In this document: positions 9,146-24,000 of the stretch, one piece after another
Numbering within the stretch: the stretch's first letter is position 1
How the letters are laid out: every line of letters starts with the position of its first letter
NCBI GenBank assembly: GCA_903995115.1
Contig: LR877161.1
Span: 249,501-313,500 of the forward strand
DNA from: Angomonas deanei
Taxonomy: Eukaryota; Euglenozoa; Kinetoplastea; Trypanosomatida; Trypanosomatidae
Reading direction: 5' to 3'
Length of the DNA: 64,000 nt
Made by a program: the position numbers and the translations under genes
Notes under the pieces: model-generated
The model's input: the letters and a program-made list of their open reading frames with translations, nothing else
Database searches by the model: none
Told to the model about the DNA's origin: nothing

Positions 9146-11779
9146 TTATTGATTGTCCTGCTGTTGCTGCTTTTGTCGATCCTCCTCCTCCCGCCGTCGT
9201 TGCTGCTCGGAAAGCATTTTAAACTGATTCATAATCGACTTCCATTCCTCTAATTTTTGGGTCGGTGGTGCTACCCAATTGCTATTCATATTCATATTAT
9301 TATTATTATTATTGTTAGTTGGGTAGAACGGTCGCGAGGGCGAAGGGACGGACGTCGTGGCACTTATGCCTGGCGTAAACGGAGCTGCGTTGACGTTCAT
9401 ATTGACATGACTATTCGTGTTATGATTATGATTATGATCAAAGAATAACGTTCGATTCGTGTTACTACTACTACTGTTGTTAGGATTGAAATGGCTAGTA
9501 CCATCGTTGGCCTCCATGTGCTGTGAAAGTGGCGTCGTTTGTAAATGCGAAAAAATCGTTTTATTATTATTAGTAGTAGTGTTCGCATTATTGTCGATGC
9601 CATCCAAATCAAAATGAAGCGATATCTCGCTTTCCTGCACATTACTGGTATCTTGATCGTTCTCAAGGTGAGAATTCATCTTAGTCGCAGACGACAGGAA
9701 GGAGTGTTTACTTTCCTTGTAATCACTCTGAATTGCTTTCAGTCCTTCGCGCTCCCCAGCCGTGATGTCCACCTGTGGCAGACTCACCATTTCATGTGTA
9801 AATATACTATTATTTTCGTTATTATGGTTGTGTTGAGGATTGGGGGTAGACTCCCATTCGTTCAAGACCTCTTCTCGTAGCTGATTGACCAACTCGTCAA
9901 TGTCGGCGTCAAAACTAAAATCTTCCTCCTCTTCCTTTTTATTATTATTATTTTATTATTATTGGGTTGTTGTTCTTCTTCCTCAGGGGAGTTGTGGAAG
10001 GACGGTGGCTGTGGTGGCACAAAAGAAAAGAAAGGATTCGCTAAGTTTGGAATATTCTGATGAAAAGGCGTTTGCACAAAGGGACTTAAATTATGATTCA
10101 TATTATTATTATTTTGATTATTAGGAAGTGGCGTGGCCCCACCTGGCGGTGTGAACGGTGCAGCGTTAATGTTAAAAAACTTTGTCGTCCGTTCCTCCGA
10201 GGTGAGCTGACGCGGGGGAAGCACGTTGGATTGCAGAAACGGAAAAGAACCAATCATATTATTGTTATTATTACCAGAAAGATTGATGGCGCTTGGATTC
10301 CACTGGACACCTATTATTATTATTATTATTGTCAAAAAAGTTTCGTTTTTGCGCTTCTTCCAACAACTTTTGCTGTTTCAATTGATTCAGTAACGCCATG
10401 ATGACTTGCTGAGCATACTCCCGCCGCTTATTATTATTGTTCACCTGCGTGTTGGGGTTGTTGTACCCAATCGACTTGGTCCGCTGCAGCATTTCACGGG
10501 TGAGCTCCAAGGTATGCGGCGTGATGTACTGACTTTTGGTACGAATGAGGTGAAGGAGCTGTCGGCAGAGTTGTGTCTCCGGCGAGGTCGCCTCTTCCTC
10601 CTCTTCCTTATTGTTGTTATTGGCGTCTTGCGGTTCTTCATTTTCGGTGGCTGGATCTTGAATGGTGTGGATGGTATCGAGAATACTTATTTTTTGCGGT
10701 CCGTCCTCGCTTTCCACTATTTTTTTCTTTTCTTCTTCCGTCGTGGGTTTCTTTTTCCTTGTCTCGCCGTCTTTATCGTACACCTCTTCCAACGAAGGAA
10801 AGTTATCTTTATTTTCTACAAAATTATTAAGACTATTATTATTATTGGAGATGTGCTTGCCCAAACAGTATTCTATGAGTAGTTTACTAATCTCGTCTAA
10901 TACCTCTTCCTCGCCGGGGTCCATCGTGCTTCGTCTATTCCGCTGCTGCTGCTGACCACCAACCGTCGTGTGAATCACTCTTCTTCCATTCAAGTTTGTT
11001 TGATTATTATTATTATTATTGTTCGTTTGTTCATTATTATTATTATTGGTGTCATCGCGACGGTTAAAGGTACTACTATAATAATAGGAAAGCGGCACTC
11101 GCTCTTCTTTTTCCTTTTCTTTAGGATTATTTTCACTTTTTTTTCCTCCTCCCTTTTTAGGTCGTTTCGTCACTTCCGTTTTTTCCTTGACCGTTGCGGT
11201 TTCTTCTTTTTCTTTATGGGGAGGAGAATCTTCTATGATTTCATTATCGGCCACCACCACCGTTGTGCTCGTAATCGGAAAATACGTGACCGCTGCATTC
11301 ATATTATTATTGTTGCTATTTTCATTTTTGCCTTCTTCGACGGAGATGCCGAGGCGCTTGAGGCGTAACTCCTGTAAAGTAAGACTATTGCTATTATTGC
11401 TGTTTGACGTAACAGAGTGATGTACCACAGCGGGTGTGGTGGTAGTGGTGGGTGCCGCTGCTTTCGGATACTTGCGGACTACTGTCACATTATTATGATT
11501 ATCATTTCCAGCCGCGGCGGCCTGCTGCCCTCGTATACGCTCGGCATACGAAATATTCGCGTTATTGTTGTTATTTTTCAGATTATCATTGACGGCATTA
11601 TTATTTTCATTTCGCTGAATCATCGTGGGCGCCTTTTTTTGTTTTCGCGTCACTACTGTTTCTTGAATTTTCTTTTTCTCTGGGTCGTTGTGGTGGGAGG
11701 GGGTGGCGACCTTATCGGTGTCATCTCGTAGCTGGGCGCTGAGCTTGTCTCTCCAGCTGGGGGTGGTGTCTGCGCTCAT
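9146..11779 (-). CDS. Asn-rich protein with two PAM2-like motifs (putative PABP-binding protein), frame broken twice
   Basis: About 877 residues if read through. The N-terminus is MSADTTPSWRDKLSAQLRDD, followed by low-complexity Lys/Glu- and Asn-rich stretches. A predicted helical region spans DEISKLLIEYCLGKH to QLCRQLLHLIRTKSQYITPH and REYAQQVIMALLNQLKQQ. The C-terminal third contains FNINAAPFTPPG (near 10150) and MNVNAAPFTPG (near 9380). Both fit the PAM2 consensus (L/F/M)-N-x-x-A-x-x-F-x-P, which binds the MLLE domain of poly(A)-binding protein. The frame changes inside the AAT array near 10310-10330 and again near 9935-9965, where the sense sequence continues as EEEEDFSFDADIDELVNQL. The tail is Gln-rich. 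Inference: a cytoplasmic mRNA regulator of ataxin-2/PBP1 or related type. No LSm fold was seen, so it is not a plain ataxin-2. Confidence 0.7.
9285..11060. repeat. AAT/ATT microsatellite arrays within the PAM2 gene
   Basis: Arrays of ATT (AAT in sense, coding for Asn) at about 9296-9315, 9939-9962, 10099-10116, 10312-10330, 10836-10845, 11003-11023 and 11033-11048, the most dense cluster in the window. They explain both the Asn runs and the two frame changes. Confidence 0.8.
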
Positions 11780-12082
11780 GATAATTGTTTTTTTTTTTTT
11801 AATCTATTTTCTTTTTTCGTTGAATACTACTACTGTGAAGAAAAAGAAGAAGGAAAAGAGAAGTTTTTTTTTTTTTTTGATAGTTTTACTAGAAAGATGC
11901 AATAAATTCTGTTAAACAAAAAAAAAAAAAACTGTCAAATACTTTTCATTTCTATCGATATACAGTCATTCACTTTTCAGAAGGGTTTTTATATGTTATT
12001 AACTTTTTTTTTTCACTCGCTACACTTTTTTTTTTTAAGTGGTAATATAATATTAAGTCTCTACTTTTTTTTTTTTTTAATT
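11780..12082. other. Intergenic region
   Basis: Between the PAM2 gene and the 3' end of the VPS13-like gene. It is AT-rich with T-runs at 11788-11800, about 11866-11878 and about 12065-12078, and an A-run near 11917-11929. The stretch just above 11779 places A13 eight bases before the ATG in the sense direction. Nothing else was recognised. Confidence 0.4.
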
Positions 12083-15000
12083 TTAATCATCAATCGTGAT
12101 GGAAACACTGGCTTCATCGTCGTTGTCCTTCACACTTCGATTATTCTTACTCCGGTTGGGGACACTATCCGTAAACCGTACCGTGACGTTATCATCCTCA
12201 TTATTATTATTATTATTATTATTAGTGTTCATGGTAGGGGTCCACTGCGGTTCCTCGTCATACGGCACATTTTCCACCATTTGGAAAGAATCAATTTCAT
12301 CGTCGTAGAAGTCGCTCATCAGCGCGGCGCTGTCGTTGGGGTGACGGAGGCGGCGGTTCATTAACACGGTATCTCTGTTCTCCTCATTTTCATGATTGGT
12401 GTTGTTATTCGTGTTGCTAGGGTCCGTTCCGTCGTCGTCGTCGGTTTCGGAGGAAGAAGAGATAACGACATCCAGGAGAGGGTCCGGTGGTATGGTAGGA
12501 TACCCCGGCTGCGCTGCCGCCTCTGTACTTTTATTTTTCCGAATATCCTCCAGAAACTGTAATCGCTGTTGGAACCGATTCCACGTGAGGGGCGCCGGCG
12601 CTGGCCGTAGTCGTGGCTGGGAGGAAGCATAGGAAAAGAAACCTCGTCCCTTCTTTCGCCTTTTACCACCGCTCCCTTCGTACCGATTGGCGTAACACAT
12701 GCACTGCAACAGACAGCCCCACAAGTTATTGCCATTATTATTATTTTCATCGAAACTTTCCGAATTGAGTCTGAAAAAATCCAACACGGTACCGATTTTT
12801 GTCACTTTTGTCCACTGCGAGCGTAACGAGAGAAACGCCCACGCCTTCAGTCGAGATTGCAATCCAGAAATCGTTTCTACGCGGTAGCAGAGATGGAAGG
12901 CCTTCATGGAAAAAGGCTTTCGAGTGAGTTTCGTTGGTAACATGACCGCATAGACGCCCAATTGACGACGGAGGGGGTCTGGGTGGCGGTGCCGCTGCAG
13001 CGTGACATAAAACACCAACTTGGGGATATAAATATTATGAATAAAAAACAACGTGGGACTTCGTCGGTTGTTGCTATTGTCTTCGTCTGTTTCATTGTTG
13101 TTGTTATTATTGCTACTCGCACTTCGCCGGGTCGAGCTCTTCTTAATGGTGCTGCCTTTCCCATGCAATACATTCACCGTCGTATTATTATTATTATTAC
13201 TATTATTATTGTTCGTGGTGACCATACGATTCACGAATTGAGATTGCGGTATAAACTCCAGTGGAATATAACCCACGGCCGAACGGACAATGTTTACTTT
13301 TGCCAGCGCGCTAGGGCGCAATCCGTTATTGGTGTCCTCGCTGTTGTCGTCGCCGCTTTCCGTACTTCTGTGAAAGGTCGCGCTAGAGGCGTCCTCCACC
13401 ACAGAGGAGGAGCGCTGCCGCACCACGACACTAGCTTGACTATTCACATTACTATTATTATTGTTGTTGATCGATCGTGCCGCTCCCATCATGCGACTTT
13501 CCTCGACGAGGGCCGCAATCCAGACATCATTGAGTAACAAGTGGAACGGGTGTATGAATAAAACACACTCGCTGATGCGGACGACCCCGTCGGCAAATAC
13601 ATTGTAGGTGAACTGCAGTTGAAAATCATTTCCAATCGCATTAAAATTATTAGTATTATTATTATGATGCGATTGTGTGTTCGTTTCTGCTTTTTTCCCG
13701 TCAAAGAGGTGCTGTACCGAGGCAGGCATGTACTCGGAGGACGTATCCATCACCGTTTTTTTCAGCTTTTCCAAAAATCGCTTTGCTTGTTTCATAAAAG
13801 TTGGCGAGTGCATATCTCCCTTCTCCCCGTGTTCCTCGTTATTTTCAGCCAAAATCTGATTTAACATGTTTTCCTCCTCCTCTTCTTTTTTTGTTTTCGC
13901 TGCCTCCTCGACCTCATCTTCCGATGGTTGCGGTTGTGCTTCGTCATTGGTGATTTGATTTCGATTACTAAAATAGTATTGTAAAAACTGTAACGAGATG
14001 CGATCGAGTCGTGGCGGCGGGGCGGCCATGTTGACATACCACGGCGGAACATACGAGGAAGAAATTTCATTATTGGTATTATTATTGTTATTTTCCTCCT
14101 CGTAATTGAGAATTTGCTTCAAGAAAGAATTCAACGCATTAATACTGTTTTCATCCTTCTTTTCACCCCCCGTGAGACAAAATTTATTATTGCAGTGTTG
14201 ATAGTAATAATAGTTCAGCCAGTCATTCTTCTGACTATTACTCTCACTGCCACTCTTGTTATTATTATTATTGTTATTGTTCGTGGCTGGACTACCGGGA
14301 AGCGGGGTGGTGGGACTGCCAGTATTATTATTCGTATTATTAATATTATTATTCGGCGTGTACCACCTCGCCCGGCAGAGGGTAACGGTATCGTGTAATT
14401 CATCAATAATCTGCAATCGATGCAACGCTGTAAATACTTTTTTATTATTACTGTTTTCATTCGGTGTGTGATGGGTTTGGGTAAATGGACTTTCTGCAAT
14501 GTAGTGTACGTGTATGCCTTCCAAGGCCACCGAGACCAACCGTCTGCTAGTGGAGGAACCCAGCGTGATGCTGTTATTATTATTCTCCAGTAGGCTGTGC
14601 TGATGACGATGGCTATCTTCCAATATATGAACAATGACATCTTGATTCTCCTCGGGTCTTCTTGTCCGCTGCGTGGCTCCGACGTCGCGCCTTGGCCCCG
14701 GCCGCACTCTTCGCTAGCTGGTAATGCTGGTACTTGGCGAGAACAGTTGCCTCACAGAGATAGACAAACTTCAAAAAAGAAACGTGCAAAGTGTACGAGG
14801 CGTGTCGTGGGATGCGCCGCTGAGAGATGGTGGCATTAAGTGGCACCGGTGTATCCGTAATCATGACGACAATGCGACCACTCTCGTGATTAGTCGTGAA
14901 CCCGCCAACGTAGAAGGGAAGATGAACGGCCGCTAGTTGTGCCTCGTACCCAATGCGCATGGCCTCCTCATTAGCGCCGTACATCGGTGGTGGTCGGTTC

Positions 15001-18000
15001 AACAGCGGGTGCCGCAGCGACGGGGTGGCGTGACGAGAGACGACACAGTCCCCGCCGCTAAAGTCCACCTCGAACCACTGTCCCTTGTATCCGTCAATGT
15101 GGATGGACAGGACGTGCTCACTGCGGTCGTCCTCCCACAGGTAAAAGCGGTTCTGACACGGGGGGACGGTGTTCCGTCGTCGGATGCCACGCTGACGAAT
15201 AATGACGGTTTGCGCTAACAATCGATTTTGAATGCTAATCTGCGTCGCCTCCACGCCACCTAACAACATAGTCAGCACATTTTCCTTATTTTGGATGGTA
15301 ATGGAAAGACGACCGGTGACGACCGATTCCGTCGAGGCATACGGGTCGAAGGGCTCTAGCGCGATGGGGTCGAACCGGTCTGGTTTATACACCTCTAGCG
15401 GTGCCCCCAGTGCGACGGCGGTCTGGCGTCCTCGCAGCCGTCGTGCTGCCCACAGGTTTACATTGGTCTCCCCTGGGAAGTCAATCGACATGAAGTCGGT
15501 CCGCTGCGCCTCATAATAAAGCGTCATATCCCGGTGCTGCACCCCCTCCCCTGTGATGGAAGTGACAGAGGGCAGCATGCCTTCCAGCCGCTCACGGAGG
15601 GAGAAGCGATTGCCTTCGATCTGACCTACACAACTGACAAAGTGCTCGCCGGGGTTTAGCGGGAAGGAACTCATGGCTTGCAATGCCGCCAGCCGCGCCT
15701 TATCCTTTCGTGCCGCCCGCACCGCTTTCGAAAAGAGCGGACAATCCACATAAATCTGTAATCGTTTCTTTGCGGTGGTATTCACAAACACCCAACGAGG
15801 GGTGATGCGGAGCACGATGGGCCGTCCCTCCAGCGGGTTCGGAATCTGTATGACATAGTTGCAACTGCGAGGGACGCCATCTGCGCTGATGGACTCAAAC
15901 ACCCCCGCTGATCCTACCTCCACCTGCACCGCGGACGACCACCCGCCGTCGAGGCCGATACGGAAAAAGACTTGCGTGAACTCTTGCATGCGACAGCCAA
16001 TGAGAAACGGCTCCCCTTGCGAGGGGACGATACCCACGTTGCTGTCCTGGCCGGCGCTCACCCGCCGTGTCAGGAGGGACTCCGTCAGCACGAGCGGGTA
16101 GTTGGTGAGATTGCTCACCCACAGTGCGACGGAAAGAATAATCGTCCGTGGCAGAACATTCACCTGCACATAAAAGGAACGACCGGCCGAGTCGTACAGC
16201 TGCAACATGCGCGGGTGGTGGTCGACGGCCTCTCGCAGGTGATGCACCACTTCCTGCACCTCTCTACTACCCAACACATTCCCTGTCGTCTGCTCCAAGG
16301 ACAGCCCCATCACGAGATTACTGTTGTACGTACACTGCAGGACTGGGATACACTGCTGATGATAGAGGCGACCGTGTGCCGTCAGGGCGACGAGTGGTTG
16401 ATACATGGGCTCCTTCTCCATTTGCTGCTTGGTCTCCTTCGGAATCCACGGCTGTAGCAGTCGGCGGTCATGCGACGCCAGCTGCGGCCCTGCCCTGGGA
16501 TCTTGCTGGAACATGGCGAACCGGATCGGCACCCCAGTGTGATTGATGACGGAGAGTCGGGGGAAAAAGGTAATCGTAGTGGAGAGCGACTCGGCGTAGT
16601 GCTGATGCGCCACAAATAACACCAACGGCCGCTGATCCATACTGCTGGGGCGAACAGGAGGACAATAATAGGCGTCTTCCTCCGCTTCTGTATTATGATT
16701 GGGGTTCGCCGGGGATGCTTCTCGCCGTGGTGGAGAAGGAGAGCGACGACGGATGGGGTGCAGGGCGATGAAACCACCGGGCTGCGCCCCCATCAAACTA
16801 TAATTGTAGTTACACTCGTATACCAAGTCCCCCTGCTGCACCCGCAGCGTCAACCGACTGCAGGTGCCCTTCAGTGGGAAGTGATCCCCGGGGAGTAACT
16901 CCGACAGTGGTTCTCTATTCGTATTTCGGTAGTGATCCTCCTCCTCGTCGTCGTCGTTCATCAAGTGTTGTCTGAATAATAAGACCACGCCAGATTCGTT
17001 GCGTAGCGCCGTCTTGGCGTGGACGTTGATAACGACCAAACCGCCTCCCTCCTCCAACGCTTTCCGCTGCGTCGTACTACTACTGTTATTGTTATTATAC
17101 GAACTCCGTGGCGCCGACGTCGCCGAGTCTTCCCCGTTCACAATTATTATTATTATTATTATTTACCGGTTCGCCCTTCTTGGCGTTACGTCTCTTCTCC
17201 AACACACTTTGCATCACCTTCTCATCAATCCACATCACCGGTGTGGTCCCAATCGCATTACTCGTACTGGCCGTCGCATTATTCGTTTTATTATTTTGAT
17301 TGTCATCGGCGGCCATACCGCTATCCTGTGTTCCTTTGCAGGTGAGCACGACTAACAAGTCCTCGACCACCAACCCCAGCGCGTTCCCGTACTTTAGTTC
17401 CGCCACATTCACCGCCGCGTTTTCCTTCTTATTATTCGCGCTATTGCTCAAACTCTGCAGAACCGTCTCATTCAATCGATACTGGTCCTCGTCCTCATCG
17501 TAGTACCCGCCATTCTCTGGATAAAAGTAAATCATCATCTGACTCGCCTGCTTGTATGGGATGAACAGATCAATCGAGGCGGACGGCGGCAGGTAGCACA
17601 CCTGACCAATGTTGTCCTCACTAGTTTGACTCCCGTCTGCCTTACACACGACCAAATAAAAACCACATTGGAAGATATTCAGAAATCGGTGCGTGGCGCG
17701 ACGGGTGGAAGAGGAGGAGTGATTGGTATAACGACTACTGCTCGTCACACCGGGAAGGACACTCAGAGGATATTCATCGTCCTCGTCATACTCCTCCTCG
17801 TCCTCCAGGCCGCTGTTGGCGGAGCTAGCGGTGTCCTCGTCCGGACGGAGCGGCCGGTGTCGCCGGAGGTCCACTACCTGTGTCGTTTTCGAAGACGAAA
17901 AGTGGTCGACGCGGCTGTTTCTTCTGGAGGAGCTCTGCTGCTGTCGTGCCCGTCGCTTCAATAGAGAGGTCAACACGGCCTCCGCCGTCTCACTGTCGGC

Positions 18001-21000
18001 CATCCAGGCGAGGGAGGCTGGTTTCTCAAACAAGAGCTGCATCTCTCGATTGACGTATTGTACCTTATTGAGCAGCAGACGAGAGCAGTGCAGCTGTATG
18101 CCTCCGCCGTACAAGGTGGTCGACTGGACCAGACAGCTGGACTCACTAGGAGAAGGATGAGGATAATTCGTTTCGTTGGGAATTCGTCCGACCCGTGTCG
18201 TACGAGTGAACATGAGATGCCCCAGCGGCTTCAGCAACACATCCCAGCGTCCTTGGCCGAAGATACTCACCCCCACCTCACTTGTCATGAAGGTAATGGT
18301 ATCCACCGGTGACGACTGGCCCGCTTTTTCTCCCTTTTCTTGCTGCTGTTGTTGTTGCAGGTATTCGAGAACAACGGTAGAGGCTGTCATCTTCAACAGC
18401 GGATAGCGAGGATCACTGAAGGTGATCTCCGCGGTCGGTACTTTTACTTGTAAAACAGCACCCGCACTCTTCAAATTATTCTTCTCATTTTTTTTATTGC
18501 TCTCTTGCGGCGGCAACGTGGCCCTCTGACGCTTTTTCCAGTCCAACAACCCAGCGACAATCTTCCGATACTCCTTTTCACCAGCACTACACAAACAATA
18601 ACGCAACTGCTCATTCATAATAAACGAAAACTCACTTGTAATGTGATAAAACAACAACACATCACTTCTCGTAATATCCATGAATACTTCTCCAAAAAAG
18701 ACCGTTCGTGTTATATGATTATGATTCACCTTGCTATTCATTTGACGCACCACAATCGACACAGGAGATAGAATGGGTGTACTATCATTATTGCTACTAC
18801 CCTCCTTTTCCTGATTTCCCCATTTGGATAGTATCGTTAGCTCATTCAGCTTTGCCTCAATGGTTTCGATCGTATTATTGTGTAGTTGTAGGTCCCCGTC
18901 GGTGCTCGTCGTGAGGTAGAGAGAGTACGCCTCTCGTAGCGGTTGTACATGACACGCCCATTTCTGCACATTCCAGTGGATAAAAGTAGTCACCACACTA
19001 TTATTATTGTTATGATTAGTGTTTTGGCTTGTTCCGTCGTCTGTTCTGGCACGAGAATGACGCGAGTCCCCTTCTTCCGTCTTTTCTTCCTCCATCTTTC
19101 TCGACGTGTGACTGCTGCTATTAGGATCGGAAAGTAAACCGGGAATATTCTGCGTGCTACCCCACTTGGCTAGCCGGGAGCGGTTCAGCATGGGGGAGGA
19201 CGTGTTAAAGTATTTATTGGCCCTGCCGTTCAGGGAGGAGGCGGTGGAATCAGCGAAGGACAGCGGCGACCCTTGACTTCTCCTCCGGACACCACTGGGA
19301 GGATGACTATTCTTCCTTTCGTCGTGTCTTCCGATTCAGACCACCACACCATGTTGTCTCGTGTGAGCCGGGTGCCGTCCGACAGCTCCAACTGCATATT
19401 ATTCTTTTCTTCGCACACCACAAAACTGTTTTCCCCCAACGCCATGAAAGGTTCTAACAAGGGTGAAAAATCCATCGACGTATTATTATTATTATTATTC
19501 TGATGATTAAAAACTCCTGGATTGAGTCGTTTTAGTTTTTCCTTTATATCCTGTGGAATCGTCAAGTAGGCGGCGGTTTGCTGTTCCTTATAATACGTGC
19601 TTCGTTTATGTTTACTACTTGTATTATTATTATTTTTCTCGCTGTAGTATTTCCACGGCAGACGGACGACGCCATTCTTAAAGGAGACCGTCAGTCCACT
19701 CTCCACGAGCCATACCCCGCCGCAAGTTTCCTCCTTGTGTCCACTAGAATAGGATAGTAAATCTTCCTGTAGTATAATGGTGTACCGATGCTGTAGGTCC
19801 ACCACCATGTGATTGGTCTTGGCGCTGAGAAAAAAGAAAATTAAACCACTCCGGCTCAAATAGATTTCGTCCTTCTGGCGAATGAACGTTTCGTTGGAAA
19901 AAGTGAAAAATGAATCCGAAATGCGGTAGAGACGGAACGCCCCTTCTTTTTCTTTTTTCTTTGTCTCCTCCGTCGCCTCTCGCTCCCTTTCCTTTTCTTT
20001 TTGCTGAATAAAAAAATTGGCAAACGCTAAAAAGGATAGCGAGTGAAATGTAATACCGATTTCGTCCAGTGTACAGCGATAACGATTTTCAATCACCTCT
20101 TTTTTATTATTAGTAGTATTATTATTTTCGTTGGGGATATTTTGACTGGAATAGGCGACGGTGAGACCGGTGGCGCTCACCAGAGACGGATAATGATAGG
20201 GAATACACTTTATTTGCTGAATATTCAATAACCATTCCTTTTTATTTTTATTATTATTATTATTATTGGTTTGTTGGAAAGTGGTATAGGCAATTTCATT
20301 AATTTTAAAACAAATCGTGTTGTGATGGGAGGCAAAAAAGGAATGAAAGTAACTTATTATTATTATTATTATTAATACTGCTACTGTTGTTCGTTGTGGC
20401 CGACGCGTTGCCGTGGCAGGGCGGCTTCGACACCACACTACTGCTGCTCGTATCGGCGCTGTTGTAAATATCGCTGTTCGAAAACACCAACGCATTCCAC
20501 CGCTCCTCCTGATAATACTTTTTGGTTTGTCGGATGAGAATTTTTTCTTCCTCGTCGGTCATGCTGGCGATGATGATAATGGATGCCTCTGGTATGTTAT
20601 ACCGTGTTTGACTCGCCGGGGTTTCCATTTCATTGTTATTATTTTCATTCGTTTCCGATTCCTCCCCAGCCGCCCCACTTGACGAAAGAAAGCTGCAAAC
20701 CGACGCTCTTTTCTCAATCATGGCAAACGACAGTTTTTTAACGGGTTTATTTATTTTATTCATATTACTATTTGGGAAAGAAGCTGTGCTGCTACTCCGG
20801 AGTGGCTTCGACGCAGACGAGGCAACCGAAACAGACGTGGAGGAACGGGTGATAATCGGCAAATTTTGATTATTATTATTATTATCGTCTTCCTCTTCTT
20901 CCTCCACCACATCATAGGTGTTCACTTCCGAATTAGAGTACGACTCCAACACAGAGTGTAGCTCCACATCTCTCCTCCTCCTCGTCATTGATATTATTAT

Positions 21001-24000
21001 TATTGTTTTGCTTGGATTTATATTTTGGCGGGGAATGCCCCTCGATAACTTCCAACGTGACGTAGCGAGAGGACGGCTGCAGCAATGATTCTCCTTCCTC
21101 TTCATTATTAACAATCATATTATCCTCATCATTGGCTAACAAGTTTTGATCCACGTCGTCACCGTCGTCCACCTCGTTAAGAAAGAAATTGGGCGTCTTT
21201 TCAATAATTGCCGTCGTCTTGTCAAAACTGTCGTCGGAGGTGGTAAAACTATCCTTTTCATGGTGGTGCAGACAAATCTCGTCCGGCGCAATCAACAAGC
21301 GTTCCTTGACGAGAGCAATTAACCTTTCTTCCTCCTCATTTAGTGTATCCTCCCCTTCCTTCTTTGTTTCCTCTATTTCATTATGATCATTATTATTGTT
21401 GGAAGTGAAGGACAGTAGACTAAGTAGCACGTCGTAGGTGGTGGGGATGATCAACAACCGCACAGGGGATATCTTTATCTTTTTATTTTCATCCTTATCG
21501 TCCTTATGCGTCGTGTCGCCCTCCGCCGCTTCTTCTTCCGCGGTGACGGTCACATTCTCTAATAATGGATACAGCGCCCTCCACTGCGTGTAACTGATAT
21601 TATTATTATTATGATTTGTGGTATTGCCATTATGTTGCAGTGCCTCTTCTCCGCCTACACCGATGCACAGCACCACGCTCTTCAACGAAAGACCAGCCTT
21701 ACCGATTTCATCACCATTATTATTATTGATATTATTTTGACTGGAGGATTCATACGAGGACGAGGATTGGGTAGGAAAGGCCGTCGCCGTGTGCTCTATC
21801 GAGAGAGGCGTGCTAGTGCTGATCCGCCGCTCCCGGCGGATGACCCCATGCCGGTTCACACTACTGCTCTCGTCAGTACTACCTAACAAATCTTCAAAAC
21901 TATCGTCCAGGGTTTCCTTTTCCTTCTCTTCCGTTTTCATTTTCCTTTCCTCCTCCTTTTTGGATCGAAAGATGCTACTGTTGTTAATGTTCACCCGCTC
22001 CTCCTCTGGCAGTTGGTTGAGCTTTGTGAACTCTGTGATGTGTCCCATAATACTCATGAGTGGGGCTTGGGGTGCGCCGCGCCACATGACCGCCGCCTTG
22101 ACCGAGCGCACCTGCATCGACATGTAACCATTCGCCGGTGGAACCACCACCCTTTCTTTTTTTGTTTTTTCCCCCACCGCGTTCTCCGGGGTCCGACGAG
22201 CCCGACGGCGGGTGACCAGCTCCGCCAGACTGCGCTTCATGAGCTGGAGTACCTTGGAGAGATACCCCAACCCTTCGAAAAAGGCGGCACTTCTCATTTG
22301 GGTAAGCTTATCGGCCGACAGACGAACAGTACACTCGTTGAGGTAGAGAAAGTTTTGCATCGTCTCCGGGGTCTCCCGGTTGTCGCACACGGAGGAGAAG
22401 AGGAATCCCACCTCATCCAGTAGCGTCCCCATGCTGCGGTCGGTCTCTCCATAATCAGCAAAGGGTATCTCCCCAATCCAGCGGGGGTAGCGTCGGTCAA
22501 TCGGCCAGGCACCCTCGTCGGACTGCAGGCTCAGCACCACACAGCTGGGGTCCTCCGTGACGACGCGACGGAGGTACTCGGGGGAGAGGAGGGAGGTCGG
22601 CACCGCGTGATGTCCCCAACGTGGATGAAAAAGAACGCCCAATCGTGGCATGGCAAAACACTTTTTCTGCAGGGTAAAGTTCATCGTTAATCCGTCCCAG
22701 AGGGCGATCACGGACTGCAGAGAGGGCACCTGCACATACACCGGCGCCACCTCCACCCGCGTGACAAACTGGCGGTGGGCGTTGTTGTCGTGGTTGATTG
22801 TGCTGGGGTGCGCCAGTTTCGGCTCGTTGGTGTCGTTGTTGAAAAAGGTGAAGAGCGTTAACCACGCCGCCACTTCTGGCTCCGTCAGGCAGGCCATCAC
22901 ATGACTGCCGGCATTGCACCCGTGCACATACACGGAGAGGAATTCGTCCGCGGTGCCGTTTTCGAAAGGCGGCCGACTGTCATTCACGAAACTCAGTTTT
23001 AACGCGAGTTTTGTTGGTGGTAGTCTGGGGTAGTCGGTGAAGACTCCATGGTAGGCCTCCTCTTCCTGCCGACGCAGGTGCTCTTCCCCGATGCGTTCGG
23101 GCGCCACGTTGCGCTCGCGCCAGACCCCCGACGAGGAGGCCGACAGATCCGCTGACTCGTCCCTGTCAAACGGGCGAACGTGCGGGTGACTTTCCTGCGT
23201 CCACGGCGTCACGTAGGGGAAGAACATTTCGCCCGAAACATCCACCTTGGCTAGACTATCCCGATTGCTAATGTAGATCTTGCAGTTATCCACCACGGTG
23301 TGCATAAAGAGCGGCGCCAGGGAGCCGTCGCCCCACATGTAGTAGAGTTCACTGTTCTGTATCCTCACGGAAAGGCTGAGATCACCCGGGAAGGTAGGGG
23401 AGGAGTAGGGCTCCGGGTTTATTGGGGGTGTTTTACCAAACATACTCGCCGCCAGCGCCTCTTGTCCAATGTTGAAGGCAGCCTCCGACGGCGGAGAGCG
23501 GCTCCGCATTTTGCGATGCCGTTTTCTACTTTTACGGTTGGAGTAGTGCACCCGAGAACCGATTTCTTTTAGTCTTCCCAACGGTAGAAGCCGGTTGTTA
23601 AACTGGTTCCACAACACCATTATCGTTGGAATGTGCGCCACCACCACCCGATCCTCCGCTCGCACATCCAACATCACTTTAGAGTAAGGGGAAAATACTC
23701 AGTGACTCGGGGGTGGGGCCGTTGAGACGCAGCGCCACGTTAATATCGCCCGCTCCGTCGCGCTTGGGGAGCAAATCTACTTTATACAGAGCGTTCTTCA
23801 AGAACCCGTTCACCATCGGCCCTATCGAGACGTCAATATCCATGTGCTTGTCGCTAAACCGATCCACCGTGATAAATAGACTGGAAGTGCCTTCCGCGTC
23901 CACCTGAAGGTCCTCTAGCACACCAGTGTCATCGACTAAAATTAAATGGCTGTTGCTACACGCCACTTTTCCGCGAATGTGCGGCGTTGTTTTGGACTCG

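Noticed and set aside
9146-11779. Open frames with runs of Ile or Tyr in the AAT arrays
   Set aside because: Shadow translations of ATT/TAT repeats; the Asn frame is continuous with sensible protein.
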